Source: Tritrichomonas musculus
Taxonomy: Eukaryota; Parabasalia; Tritrichomonadida; Tritrichomonadidae
Assembly: GCA_039105265.1 (NCBI GenBank)
Contig: JAPFFF010000033.1
Coordinates: forward strand, 186,001 to 250,000
Length of the DNA stretch: 64,000 nucleotides
Reading direction: 5' to 3'
Part shown: one piece after another, positions 19,851 to 28,155 of the stretch
How the letters are laid out: each line of letters opens with the position of its first letter
How positions within the stretch are numbered: position 1 is the first letter of the stretch
The notes under the pieces: model-generated
The model's database searches: none
What the model saw: only the letters and a program-made list of their open reading frames with translations
What the model was told of the DNA's origin: nothing
Made by a program: the position numbers and the translations under genes

Positions 19851-21092
19851 ATGTCATATAGACGTGATGCAAAACCAGATGAATCGATACCATTACCAAT
19901 TGAAACGGTGTATAACTCTGTTACGGATGCAATAACAACCAAAGATGAAGATGGACATAAAGATTACTTTCGTAATGGCATTGAACATTTCAATCGAATC
20001 TATTTTAACTACCCACCTGAGTGGAGGACATCTGATGTAGGTGAGAAGATAATTGGCGTACGTAACATGAGGATCAGCATAAGAAAGTGCATGCAATTAG
20101 AATTCGTATTGTATATTCGTAAGTACAAACAAGATAAATTTAATGAGCTGGCTAAAGGTTTGGAATATGAAATTGATGATATGACTGATGAACAGATTCA
20201 AGACGTAGTCAATCGTATGGAAAGGGAAGATTGTAAAGTGTTTAGTATTCGTTATATTAATGATATATATGATAATATTGAAGATTTCATTGAAGATTTA
20301 CATGATACTATTAATGAAGAAAACATTTATAACAAACTTCGTAGTGAAATATATTATTCAGACCAATCTAAGGATGATAAGATAGCGGCATATGAACAAT
20401 TAGATGAAGATAAAAATAACTACTATCTCATGTGCTTACGAAATGATATACCATTCCATATTAATAACGATTATGAAGGTGAATATCTTATTAGTGATGC
20501 TAGTACAGAGATTGAAATAGGTGATACTACTTCGCTTACATTCATGTCAAATCAGAATGAATATGATGAATACTATGTTGATTTCATGATGACTGCTGAT
20601 AATGATAATGCAACCTATAAGAAATTCTATATGTGGGATGATGATAATGATGAACCTTTACCTTATGCTGCAGTCAATCCAGGTGAATTAGATCTTAATA
20701 TATATGATGATGATGATGATGATGATACAGTTAATGATAGATTTGAGTTTGATACAGCGTGTTACTTTCATATTGGTGATAACAACCCATATCGTAATAG
20801 CATTCATTACATAACAAAGTTCCATCGTGAATTAAAGTTCAAACACATACTAACCAACTTACAATGTGAAGTAGCAGCATCATTTGCATCTCAATCCAAT
20901 CATAACCTCATTGGAAGAACTAATGAAGCATACACCCCAATCAAATACTATAAGTTGAATGACAATGATGATAAGTTCTGGATTGAACTCTACGATAGAA
21001 ATGAAATAGATATACCAGTTGCATTTGAAGACTTCTTTGTGTTTACAATGGATGTAGTACTATTGCAGAATCGTAAGTTAATATATAGTTAA
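19851..21092 (+). CDS. Unknown element 2 protein, Asp-rich, first gene after left TIR
   Basis: It encodes 413 residues from ATG 19851 (ACATCAAATG context, MSYRRDAKPDESIPLP). The same CAAATG context precedes most element 2 genes, so I prefer this start. The sequence is rich in Asp/Asn with a DDDDDDD run near residue 290. The last 30 residues (FWIELYDRNEIDIPVAFEDF then FVFTMDVVLLQ) resemble the final strands of single jelly-roll minor capsid proteins; the gene at 35256 ends similarly. It could be a minor capsid or penton-type protein (weak inference). It opens a plus-strand series that continues with the integrase 26 bp on. Confidence 0.7.
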   Translation: MSYRRDAKPDESIPLPIETVYNSVTDAITTKDEDGHKDYFRNGIEHFNRIYFNYPPEWRTSDVGEKIIGVRNMRISIRKCMQLEFVLYIRKYKQDKFNELAKGLEYEIDDMTDEQIQDVVNRMEREDCKVFSIRYINDIYDNIEDFIEDLHDTINEENIYNKLRSEIYYSDQSKDDKIAAYEQLDEDKNNYYLMCLRNDIPFHINNDYEGEYLISDASTEIEIGDTTSLTFMSNQNEYDEYYVDFMMTADNDNATYKKFYMWDDDNDEPLPYAAVNPGELDLNIYDDDDDDDTVNDRFEFDTACYFHIGDNNPYRNSIHYITKFHRELKFKHILTNLQCEVAASFASQSNHNLIGRTNEAYTPIKYYKLNDNDDKFWIELYDRNEIDIPVAFEDFFVFTMDVVLLQNRKLIYS

Positions 21093-21118
21093 TAACATTT
21101 TTACTTTGCATTGATCAA

Positions 21119-22216
21119 ATGTCAAGGGTTAAGTTCAATACCATTGATGAAGTCTATGCTAAGTACCCCACCAAGTCCCTACCTAAGTTCAAACGCATAG
21201 CCAATCGTTATGGTTTCACTGATGATGAAGCTAAACACTATCTCAACACAATGGTTGTACACGATCAACGTAAGCCCAAACCTAAGTTCATGCATATATA
21301 TTCGAAGCTACCACATGCATTTCAAATGGACACGTTCATTGATCATAAAGCATCAGGTCAACCTAACTACTTAATACTTATCAACATCAACACACGTAAA
21401 GCATATGCTTATATGATACATGGTAAGGGTGCTAATGAAATACATAGAGCACTTAATGAGTTCATCAAAGTTGAACCTCAATGCAAAGCCATTATGTCAG
21501 ATGAGGATGCTGCTTATTTGTCCAACACAGTGCTTGACTTCATGCAACAACATAACATCATATACACAACCACAACCGATAACGATCATAACAAGCTTGG
21601 TATTATCAACCGCTTCATGAGAACGATACGTGATATGCGATTCAATCAACCAAAGCTAAACGTACTACAGATAGTTGACTCATACAATGACATGCCACAT
21701 GGTTCACTACATAACAAGTCACCCAATGATATAACTCAAGATGACGAGTTAACATACATACATGAGATGGAACATCAAGTTAATCCATATGATTTCAAAC
21801 CAGGTGACAGAGTTAGGATAGTGTTTGATGCAAATCCATTCGTTAAACATCGTTCGAACCTATCTAAAGTTGCATACATAGTTGATTCTAATGATGGTAA
21901 CCAGTTCTTGATACGATCTACAGATGGATCTGTCAATACAATGCCAGGTTACAAACTCGTTAAAGCAGCTAGCAACATTCCATTAGCGACCACACTTGAT
22001 GATGGCAAACGTGGTGTGGTTAAATCAATCACATCATATAACAAATCAAAAGACACATACCATATCATATATGATTTAGGCAATGGTTCAACAATGAAAG
22101 ACACTATCCCGTCTAAGAACATGCGTGAAGGTCACCCAACTAAGCTCTCAACAATGGAACGACAGTACTGGCTTAAACGTAAAACCATACCAGATCACAT
22201 TAAGAAGTTCATCTAA
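21119..22216 (+). CDS. rve-family integrase of element 2
   Basis: 365 residues from ATG 21119 (ATCAAATG). The RNase H-fold core shows QMDTFIDH (Asp about 71), LILININTRKAYAYM, IMSDEDAAYL (about 128) and HNKLGIINRFMRTIRDM (about 158-173). Then come YNDMPHGSLHNKSP and FKPGDRVRIV, the start of an SH3-like barrel, followed by a second similar module (KRGVVKSITSYNK). This is the retroviral-type integrase that defines Mavericks. It lacks the roughly 250-residue N-terminal extension of the element 3 enzyme. It sits 6 bp before the ATPase gene in what looks like a co-oriented series. Confidence 0.95.
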   Translation: MSRVKFNTIDEVYAKYPTKSLPKFKRIANRYGFTDDEAKHYLNTMVVHDQRKPKPKFMHIYSKLPHAFQMDTFIDHKASGQPNYLILININTRKAYAYMIHGKGANEIHRALNEFIKVEPQCKAIMSDEDAAYLSNTVLDFMQQHNIIYTTTTDNDHNKLGIINRFMRTIRDMRFNQPKLNVLQIVDSYNDMPHGSLHNKSPNDITQDDELTYIHEMEHQVNPYDFKPGDRVRIVFDANPFVKHRSNLSKVAYIVDSNDGNQFLIRSTDGSVNTMPGYKLVKAASNIPLATTLDDGKRGVVKSITSYNKSKDTYHIIYDLGNGSTMKDTIPSKNMREGHPTKLSTMERQYWLKRKTIPDHIKKFI

Positions 22217-22222
22217 TATCAA

Positions 22223-23086
22223 ATGAGTCAACATAAAAACGTTATGAATGAAGTTAAACATCTTATTCAAGAGTCGTTACGTAAAAACCAACGTGATATT
22301 GAGATGGCATTGATTAAACCACTAAGTGAAGAGTATCCATTCTCATCAAATGGTATCTACTTTTTAATTGGTAAGATGGGCGCTGGTAAATCATTCTGGA
22401 TATGGTCACACATCATGATAACTGAACGACTATTCACTAAGCCATACTATAGTAAGATCATCTTCTGTTCAACGTCGGGCAAACTTGATAAGACAGCTGA
22501 AGTACTATCCAAAAACGTTAAGACACCCATTGAATACATCAAAGAAGAACATCTATTGCCATATCTCAAGCGTCATCTCAAACGCAAACTCAAGTACTAC
22601 GCTATGGTTAAACATGTGTTATCAAAAATGGTTGACACCAATGAGGAGATGGCAAGAATCATTTCAAAGCATTCATTAAGTGAGATTGAAGATAGGATTG
22701 CATACATAGCAAATAAGCTAGTTAAATATCAAACAGCTTCATACCCATACAACACACTGTTGGTTCTTGATGATGCAGCTGGATCACCACTACTTAAGAA
22801 TGGCAACAGTGAACTATGTCGTTTACTAACTAAGACACGTCACTACAACTTAACCTGTATCATAGCAGTGCAAACACTTCGATTCGTTCATCTCAACGTT
22901 AAACGTTTAGCTACTGACATCATATGCTATAGTGGCTTCAGTAAAGAGGATTTCACATCAATGCTACAGCAAACACCTAACAATCTTGACATTAAATCAA
23001 CTACAGAAGCATACCTCAATCATAAAGGCCAACATGATAAATTCATAATCAATATCACATCCAATCAATCACACTTTGAAGTTTAA
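22223..23086 (+). CDS. A32-like DNA-packaging ATPase of element 2
   Basis: 287 residues from ATG 22223 (TATCAAATG). Walker A is GKMGAGKS at residues 50-57; Walker B is TLLVLDDA at about 178-185. CIIAVQTLRFVHLNVKR and DIICYSGFSKEDF follow, matching the layout of viral FtsK/HerA-type packaging ATPases. Its expected role is ATP-driven loading of element DNA into capsids. It begins 6 bp after the integrase stop, and a small amphipathic gene follows 12 bp later. It diverges strongly from the element 1 and 3 ATPases, supporting a separate lineage. Confidence 0.92.
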   Translation: MSQHKNVMNEVKHLIQESLRKNQRDIEMALIKPLSEEYPFSSNGIYFLIGKMGAGKSFWIWSHIMITERLFTKPYYSKIIFCSTSGKLDKTAEVLSKNVKTPIEYIKEEHLLPYLKRHLKRKLKYYAMVKHVLSKMVDTNEEMARIISKHSLSEIEDRIAYIANKLVKYQTASYPYNTLLVLDDAAGSPLLKNGNSELCRLLTKTRHYNLTCIIAVQTLRFVHLNVKRLATDIICYSGFSKEDFTSMLQQTPNNLDIKSTTEAYLNHKGQHDKFIINITSNQSHFEV

Positions 23087-23098
23087 TGAATTACAAAC

Positions 23099-23503
23099 AT
23101 GGGATTCAAAAATTTCATTACCAGTGGATGGAACAGATTAAAAAGCGATGTCCATCAAGGATTGATTGCTGCAAAGAATGCAGCTCACCACATATGGAGT
23201 GCCACTAAGAAGGGATTGATTGGTGCAAAGAACTATGCTATGAACAATCCTAAAGCAGTTGGTAATATACTACATGCTATCACACCATTTGCAACAGCAT
23301 TCAATCCAACGTTAGGTGCAATCACTACAGCAGGTGCCAATATATTCAGTCACATGCCAAAGGGGTCGGTCACAGATAAGCTAGTTAAAATCAGTGAACA
23401 GTTTGCACGTGGTGAGTTGAAACCAAGTGGATCGCCATCAGCACAAGCAGCAGCTGACTCACGTAAGCGAACACACAACGCAGTACCATTTAGAAGTGTT
23501 TAA
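23099..23503 (+). CDS. Small amphipathic virion-type protein of element 2
   Basis: 134 residues from ATG 23099 (TTACAAACATG). The opening MGFKNFITSGWNRLK plus imperfect repeats (GLIAAKNAAHHIW, GLIGAKNYAMNN) give amphipathic helices. A hydrophobic middle (ILHAITPFATAFNP) and a basic tail (ADSRKRTHNAVPFRS) follow. Composition and position next to the ATPase parallel the MAFGSWFKN protein at 58142 in element 3. A membrane-active or cement peptide is possible by analogy with adenovirus pVI; I see no direct proof. Confidence 0.6.
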   Translation: MGFKNFITSGWNRLKSDVHQGLIAAKNAAHHIWSATKKGLIGAKNYAMNNPKAVGNILHAITPFATAFNPTLGAITTAGANIFSHMPKGSVTDKLVKISEQFARGELKPSGSPSAQAAADSRKRTHNAVPFRSV

Positions 23504-23513
23504 CGAGTCATAA

Positions 23514-23729
23514 ATGAGTTTCAACACAAGAACTAATGCATATCGATCAAGTCAATCAGTAATCGTATCTGGACCTGGTACGATGTACAATGAAATAACT
23601 AGACCTAGATCAAACACCAAACAATATCACGCTAACACTAACACACATGATGTAATGACACCATATGTAAGGTCAAGCAATAGTCACAAATCAAAGTCAC
23701 ATAATAAACGCAAATCATCACGTAAGTAA
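23514..23729 (+). CDS. Small basic protein of element 2
   Basis: 71 residues from ATG 23514, 10 bp after the previous gene. It is Ser/Thr/Asn-rich with a strongly basic end (SHKSKSHNKRKSSRK). There is no recognised domain. The tight spacing in a run of same-strand genes and a sensible start argue that it is real. A nucleic-acid-binding or core protein would fit the basic tail, but that is a guess. Confidence 0.5.
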   Translation: MSFNTRTNAYRSSQSVIVSGPGTMYNEITRPRSNTKQYHANTNTHDVMTPYVRSSNSHKSKSHNKRKSSRK

Positions 23730-23762
23730 ACAATATTGACTTTTTATTTTTGTGTAATTCAA

Positions 23763-24524
23763 ATGACCAAATATGTTACTGGCATGAAGCGCAATCAGAT
23801 CATTCAACGTTGGTTGCAAGGCATTGACGATGAGCAATATGAAGTGTTCCCTACTAAGAAAGAGGGTAAGTACATTGTTAAACAACGAAAGCAACCACTC
23901 ATTCATAGGGATAAATCATCAGACAACCTCAATGGTATGCTTGAATCAAGTGCTAACTCAAGTGCTAACTCAAGTGCTCACTCAAGTGCTAACTCCAATG
24001 CTCACTCAAGTGGTAACCCCAATGCTTACCCCAATGCTAACTCCAATGCTCACTCAAGTGGTAACCCCAATGCTTACCCCAATGCTGACTCAAGTGCTTG
24101 TCTCAATGATAACTGCATCGATGAACCACCACAACATGAAGAAGCACAACCTATGCATACACCAACACGTCTACCTAATAGAATCAAACAACACACTACT
24201 CAACGTACTACATCACCACCACATCAAGTTGCCACACATGATACAACCATTAACTTGGAGATCCTTGAACAGCTACGTTCATTAGGTGAAGAGCTACGTA
24301 ACGATAGATTCAAGCGTGAACAAAAGCAATACATCAAGCATGTCGTTAATAAGGAACTATCAAAGCCACGCATACGAAGTAAGTACGTACCTGAGCTGTT
24401 CCCTGACGATGATATACATGACCCACCACATGAATCACCACATGATCCATCTCATGACCCACCGCAAGAACCACCTGATGTCATTGAATCAACACCATCG
24501 TTTAGATCGCGCATACGAAGATAG
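23763..24524 (+). CDS. Low-complexity repeat protein of element 2
   Basis: 253 residues from ATG 23763 (ATTCAAATG; MTKYVTGMKRNQIIQRWLQG). After a folded-looking N-terminus of about 60 residues, 12-bp DNA repeats (such as AACTCAAGTGCT) encode about 14 tetrapeptides of type NSSA, HSSG and NPNA (residues about 62-115). A helical segment follows (LEILEQLRSLGEELRNDRF), then a second 12-bp repeat zone encoding HDPP-type units. In position it matches the small helical gene next to the ATPase in elements 1 and 3. The repeats are length-variable by nature and suggest an extended linker or surface segment. Confidence 0.65.
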   Translation: MTKYVTGMKRNQIIQRWLQGIDDEQYEVFPTKKEGKYIVKQRKQPLIHRDKSSDNLNGMLESSANSSANSSAHSSANSNAHSSGNPNAYPNANSNAHSSGNPNAYPNADSSACLNDNCIDEPPQHEEAQPMHTPTRLPNRIKQHTTQRTTSPPHQVATHDTTINLEILEQLRSLGEELRNDRFKREQKQYIKHVVNKELSKPRIRSKYVPELFPDDDIHDPPHESPHDPSHDPPQEPPDVIESTPSFRSRIRR

Positions 24525-24559
24525 CTTATGTAATACATTCATATTTTTAATACATCCAA

Positions 24560-26169
24560 ATGACATTCAACGCAGAAGTCCTACATAAGACATCGCCTGA
24601 AGTCAATACTCAAGTTGCAAGCTACTTTGATGTAGTTGATAATGCTATTGCCATGTCAGACACCAACCATAAGTACGTCATTGATGCACAAGCTTCATAC
24701 AGTCCATCTGCACCAATCCATGCAGGGTCATTCACCACATTCATTATCAGTCCAACATGTGATAACACTGCAGATATATATAATGGCTTCATCAAAGCGA
24801 AGATGACACTTAGTGGTACGTTATCAGTTGCATTACAATCTGACTTAAGTAATATTGATAACCATGCTTTTGATGGCCTATGGATTGGCTTTAAAGATGC
24901 TATGGATGCTGTTGAAAAATATGAGATCCTCGCTAATGGCATATCAATATACACTCAAAACTTCGGTCCAGAAGAATCATTCTTAACTGCATGTGGTGAT
25001 AACGAAGTAAGTAAACGAGGTGATGTCTATTCTAAAGCCCGTCATAAGGATATCTTCAAACGCAAATTTGATCAAGCACGTTGTGGTTGCTTCGTTAAAC
25101 TTGCTAATGGTGATAATGCAATCGATAACATTAACATACCACTTAAGATTGACTTGCGAAGGTTCTTACCATTGAGTAACATCAAATATCTACCTGCATT
25201 CGCTGGTAAGCTTGAACTCAAGATTATGTTTGGTGTACAGGGTCTTGTATATTGTCCAGTTGGTATATCAGATGAGTTGGTTAATGATATAGTCAATTAC
25301 AAAGCATTAACTCAATTTCCACCCATCACTAATGAGTTTACTCAAGCTGGCAGTCAATGCACTATCTGGCGTAGGAGTGGAGGTAATCATCAGCTCGATG
25401 CAGGTGACACTACATTCATACCAAGTCGAACATATGAAGTTACTGATTGCTATAGTGTCATACCTAACTTCGGCATTGACAACGATATATATCAAGCGCT
25501 TGTTCAACGTTACACTCAACAGGAACTCATCTTTCCAACGCAGATACTTACATTCACAACGATGAGTAAGCAATTAACTGCTGGTCATTGTTCATCAACT
25601 CAAACAATCACACCACGATTTGTTGATTCAATCTTCTTTCTGTTTCCATTTAATGCAACACAGCATACTGTATTTAAGAATCCACTGTTTACCAACTTCC
25701 AACTGCGATGTGGTGGTTAGGCGTAGTACCAACCATTCCATTTGCAACAAATGGTAGTGATCCGATGTTCATTGAACTATGTCAGAACGCTATGAATGTT
25801 AACGGTGCACAAACAGGTTTTAATAAAGAGGTCGTTCAATCATTAGTTAATACACGACCTTATGATGAATCACTGGGTAGAGTCAGTTATGATCGTACAT
25901 CATTCTTCATTGGGTTAACAAATGAGACAGACAACACCTTCCAACAAGGTCAAACATCAAACACGCCAATTACATATGAAATAGTATGTGACTTACCTGC
26001 TCAAGTACGTAATATTGATAACAATGGTGATGTAGCAAACGAATATATCAACAACACAACACCACCATTAATGGCATTGTTACAAGACACCGTTATATCA
26101 ATTCATGTTCAACCCAATGGTATGCCACCTGTTGTTGAGATGGGCAGCTACGACATCACAAGTCGTTAA
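24560..26169 (+). CDS. Major capsid protein gene of element 2 (about one break)
   Basis: The span starts at ATG 24560 (CATCCAAATG; MTFNAEVLHKTSPEVNTQVA). Blocks FDGLWIGFKDAMDAVEKYEI, DVYSKARHKDIFKRKFDQ, RCGCFVKLANGD and the RRFLPLSNIKYLPAFAGKLE segment correspond in order to KNAVEFYEDCRFWI, SFAYNSIKPRDAKATSK and CGCYFPLADVADGKPHKLTI of the element 3 capsid. The total length is like that gene. Double jelly-roll capsid protein is the expected identity. Conservation is low, so the call rests on order and neighbourhood (ATPase, integrase). The copy has about one break. Confidence 0.75.
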
Positions 26170-26219
26170 TACATGTTAATGTGTAACTAATTTATATTAT
26201 CATTTTTGACTTCATGCAA

Positions 26220-26825
26220 ATGACTATTGAACAGCATTGGGAAACACTTAAAGTTGATTCATCATATGAGATCTGTATTGAATACCCATATCAAGTCAGA
26301 CGTAGGGATAACCATAAGGTTGTATCTGAATCAATGAATGGAAGTGGCTATCCACAATTAAGTTTGAACTCAACCACATATCCTAAGCATCGTGTCATTG
26401 CATTGCAATGGATAGCTAATGATGACCTTGTCAATAAGGTTGAAGTTGATCATATTAATAAAGATAGAACAGACTATCACATTAGCAATTTGCGTTGGGT
26501 AACACCTAGTGAGAATAAGCTTAATAAAGCAGGTCATGGCCATATTAAGTATGAGTATTTTGATGACATACCTGATGAATCAATAGTGATTGACACGTAT
26601 GAGACTAAAAATGGTATGCGTTACTTTGAACAAGGTCGATATTACTATTATCATGATGACGTTAACGATGAAGATATATTCTATGGTAGAGTAGCTGATG
26701 ATTTATATCGACGACTTCACATCAATGTAACAAAGTCTGAATGTAAAGTGGTTTATTGCATGGACGTTAATAATAAACTAGTAGGTGTATGCATTAGCAA
26801 GTTCAAACGTCAACATGATCTTTAA
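26220..26825 (+). CDS. HNH homing-endonuclease-like protein A of element 2
   Basis: 201 residues from ATG 26220 (GCAAATG). The N-terminal half matches the NUMOD4/HNH class: YEICIEYPYQVRRRDNHK, then YPKHRVIALQWI, VEVDHINKDRTDYHISNLRW and TPSENKLN (His and Asn of the HNH site in DHINKDRTDYHISN). The C-terminal half is a second domain, starting HIKYEYFDDIPDESIVID, with YRRLHIN near 165 and IYCMDVN-like strands. The same two-domain plan recurs at 36955. HNH proteins cut DNA and often spread their own gene; here two copies sit in one Maverick. Known trichomonad HNH families share this C-terminal KYEYxDxxP domain, from memory. Confidence 0.88.
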   Translation: MTIEQHWETLKVDSSYEICIEYPYQVRRRDNHKVVSESMNGSGYPQLSLNSTTYPKHRVIALQWIANDDLVNKVEVDHINKDRTDYHISNLRWVTPSENKLNKAGHGHIKYEYFDDIPDESIVIDTYETKNGMRYFEQGRYYYYHDDVNDEDIFYGRVADDLYRRLHINVTKSECKVVYCMDVNNKLVGVCISKFKRQHDL

Positions 26826-26848
26826 TCAATGTATTTGTTTTTACTCAA

Positions 26849-27037
26849 ATGTCATCACGAAACGTTCAAATCATGAGCCATCGTCAGTGTATAACACCTA
26901 ACCCACCCATCACACAACCTAAGTTCAAGCACCCACCTACACATCACAAAGAGAACCTATCAACAGTTGATGGTAAAGCTAATAAGGTTAATGCTAAGCA
27001 ATTGATATTGTATAAGGATGACGTCAACTCATATTAA
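26849..27037 (+). CDS. Small basic protein of element 2
   Basis: 62 residues from ATG 26849 (CTCAAATG context, the same as its neighbours). It is His/Pro/Lys-rich (PKFKHPPTHHKENLS) and ends in LILYKDDVNSY. No recognised domain. It sits 23 bp after the HNH gene, and the minisatellite begins directly after its stop. The start context supports expression; the product could also be a decayed fragment. Confidence 0.4.
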   Translation: MSSRNVQIMSHRQCITPNPPITQPKFKHPPTHHKENLSTVDGKANKVNAKQLILYKDDVNSY

Positions 27038-27045
27038 GTGCTTGC

Positions 27046-27310
27046 CTGATGTATCACTCAATGCTTAGTCAAGTGTATCACTTAATGCTTAGTCAAGTGT
27101 ATCACTCAATGCTTAGTCAAGTGTATCACTCAATGCTTAGTCAAGTGTTCGTCTAGTGTATCACTCAATGCTTAGTCAAGTGTTCACTCAATGCTTAGTC
27201 AAGTGTTCACTCAATGCTTAGTCAAGTGTTCGTCTAGTGTATCACTCAATGCTTAGTCAAGTGTATCACTCAATGCTTAGTCAAGTGTATCACTCAATGC
27301 TTAGTCAACT
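27046..27310. repeat. Minisatellite of 23-24-bp units (TATCACTCAATGCTTAGTCAAGTG)
   Basis: About ten tandem units built on TATCACTCAATGC plus TTAGTCAAGTG, some replaced by a shorter TTCACTCAATGCTTAGTCAAG form or carrying an added TTCGTCTAG insert. The exact 16-mer GTGTATCACTTAATGC (27073-27088) also occurs in the separate array at 36792-36915. Non-coding, between two plus-strand genes. Confidence 0.9.
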
Positions 27311-27378
27311 GCATCACATCATACAGCTTACATGCAACAGCTGAAGGTGGTGAGTAAAAATGTTTTTGTTTAATTCAA

Positions 27379-27903
27379 ATGATTAAGAAGCGACCATTAA
27401 ACACTGGTGTAAATGCCAACGTCAGTCTTGAGCCAGCAGCTGCAGCACAATCAAACAACAATATTAACAACAACATATTCATCAACAAGCGTGATGATGG
27501 TAAAGAAGATATCGTTATCACACGTGATGTTCAACTTGATACACCACACGATAGCATTGATATTGATGTTAAGGTACTCATACTTGAAACGTATGCTAAG
27601 ATACTACTTGACAATGACAAGGCATTGATCAGCAATCTCATCAGTAAGCGCACTATCATCGTACCACAGCAAGCATTAGCAGCAATCATCAAGGCAGTCA
27701 CTCATGGTGAGGTTGAGATATACGTTGATGACAACCCTGGTTGTTGTGTAGGTAAAGCATCACCCATTCAAAAGGTAGACGCCATTAAGGTAATCAAAGA
27801 TAATGGTGAGATTGTTACTGACTTCAAACAGGTCTACAATAAAGAGTTCAATGATCTTGTTAATGTTTATCACTTATGTTTGAAGTATGTTGTTGTATGT
27901 TAA
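27379..27903 (+). CDS. Conserved Maverick protein with Cys-bearing domain (element 2)
   Basis: 174 residues from ATG 27379 (ATTCAAATG). An N/Q-rich leader of about 50 residues precedes a domain (VKVLILETYAKILLDNDKAL, RTIIVPQQALAAIIKAV, VEIYVDDNPGCCVGKAS, IKDNGEIVTDFKQVYNKEFN). This aligns with the C-terminal half of the 213-residue element 3 protein at 50732, which has DLVLNEDIGCSGCTAK and ITKDGKTSELKYDYNNIYSEF. In both elements it is convergent with, and almost touches, the giant fibre-like gene. Function unknown; the conserved linkage suggests a chaperone or attachment partner of that protein. Confidence 0.8.
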   Translation: MIKKRPLNTGVNANVSLEPAAAAQSNNNINNNIFINKRDDGKEDIVITRDVQLDTPHDSIDIDVKVLILETYAKILLDNDKALISNLISKRTIIVPQQALAAIIKAVTHGEVEIYVDDNPGCCVGKASPIQKVDAIKVIKDNGEIVTDFKQVYNKEFNDLVNVYHLCLKYVVVC

Positions 27904-28110
27904 GTGATAGCTCAAGTGATAGCTTAAATGATAACTTAAGTGATAGCTCAAGTGATAGCTCAAGTGATAGCTCAAATGATAACTTAAGTGATAGCTCAAG
28001 TGATAGCTTAAATGATAACTCAAATGATAACTCAAGTGATAGCTCAAGTGATAGCTCAAGTGATAACTCAAATGATAACTCAAATGATAACTCAAGTGGA
28101 TAACTCAAGT
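27904..28110. repeat. Minisatellite of 12-bp units (AGTGATAGCTCA)
   Basis: About 16 tandem 12-bp units (AGTGATAGCTCA, AATGATAACTCA, AGTGATAGCTTA) fill the gap between two convergent genes, starting at the stop codon of the 27379 gene. Both strands are open across it because the period is a multiple of three, giving spurious SDSS- and LSYH-type frames. The units resemble the 12-bp coding repeats at 23940. Confidence 0.9.
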
Positions 28111-28155
28111 GGATAACTACATCAGTATATAAAAACATAGGAGTTATTTTTATGT

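Noticed and set aside
19740-19935. Reading frame overlapping the inner left TIR edge
   Set aside because: It lies mostly in the TIR and overlaps the better-supported gene starting at 19851.
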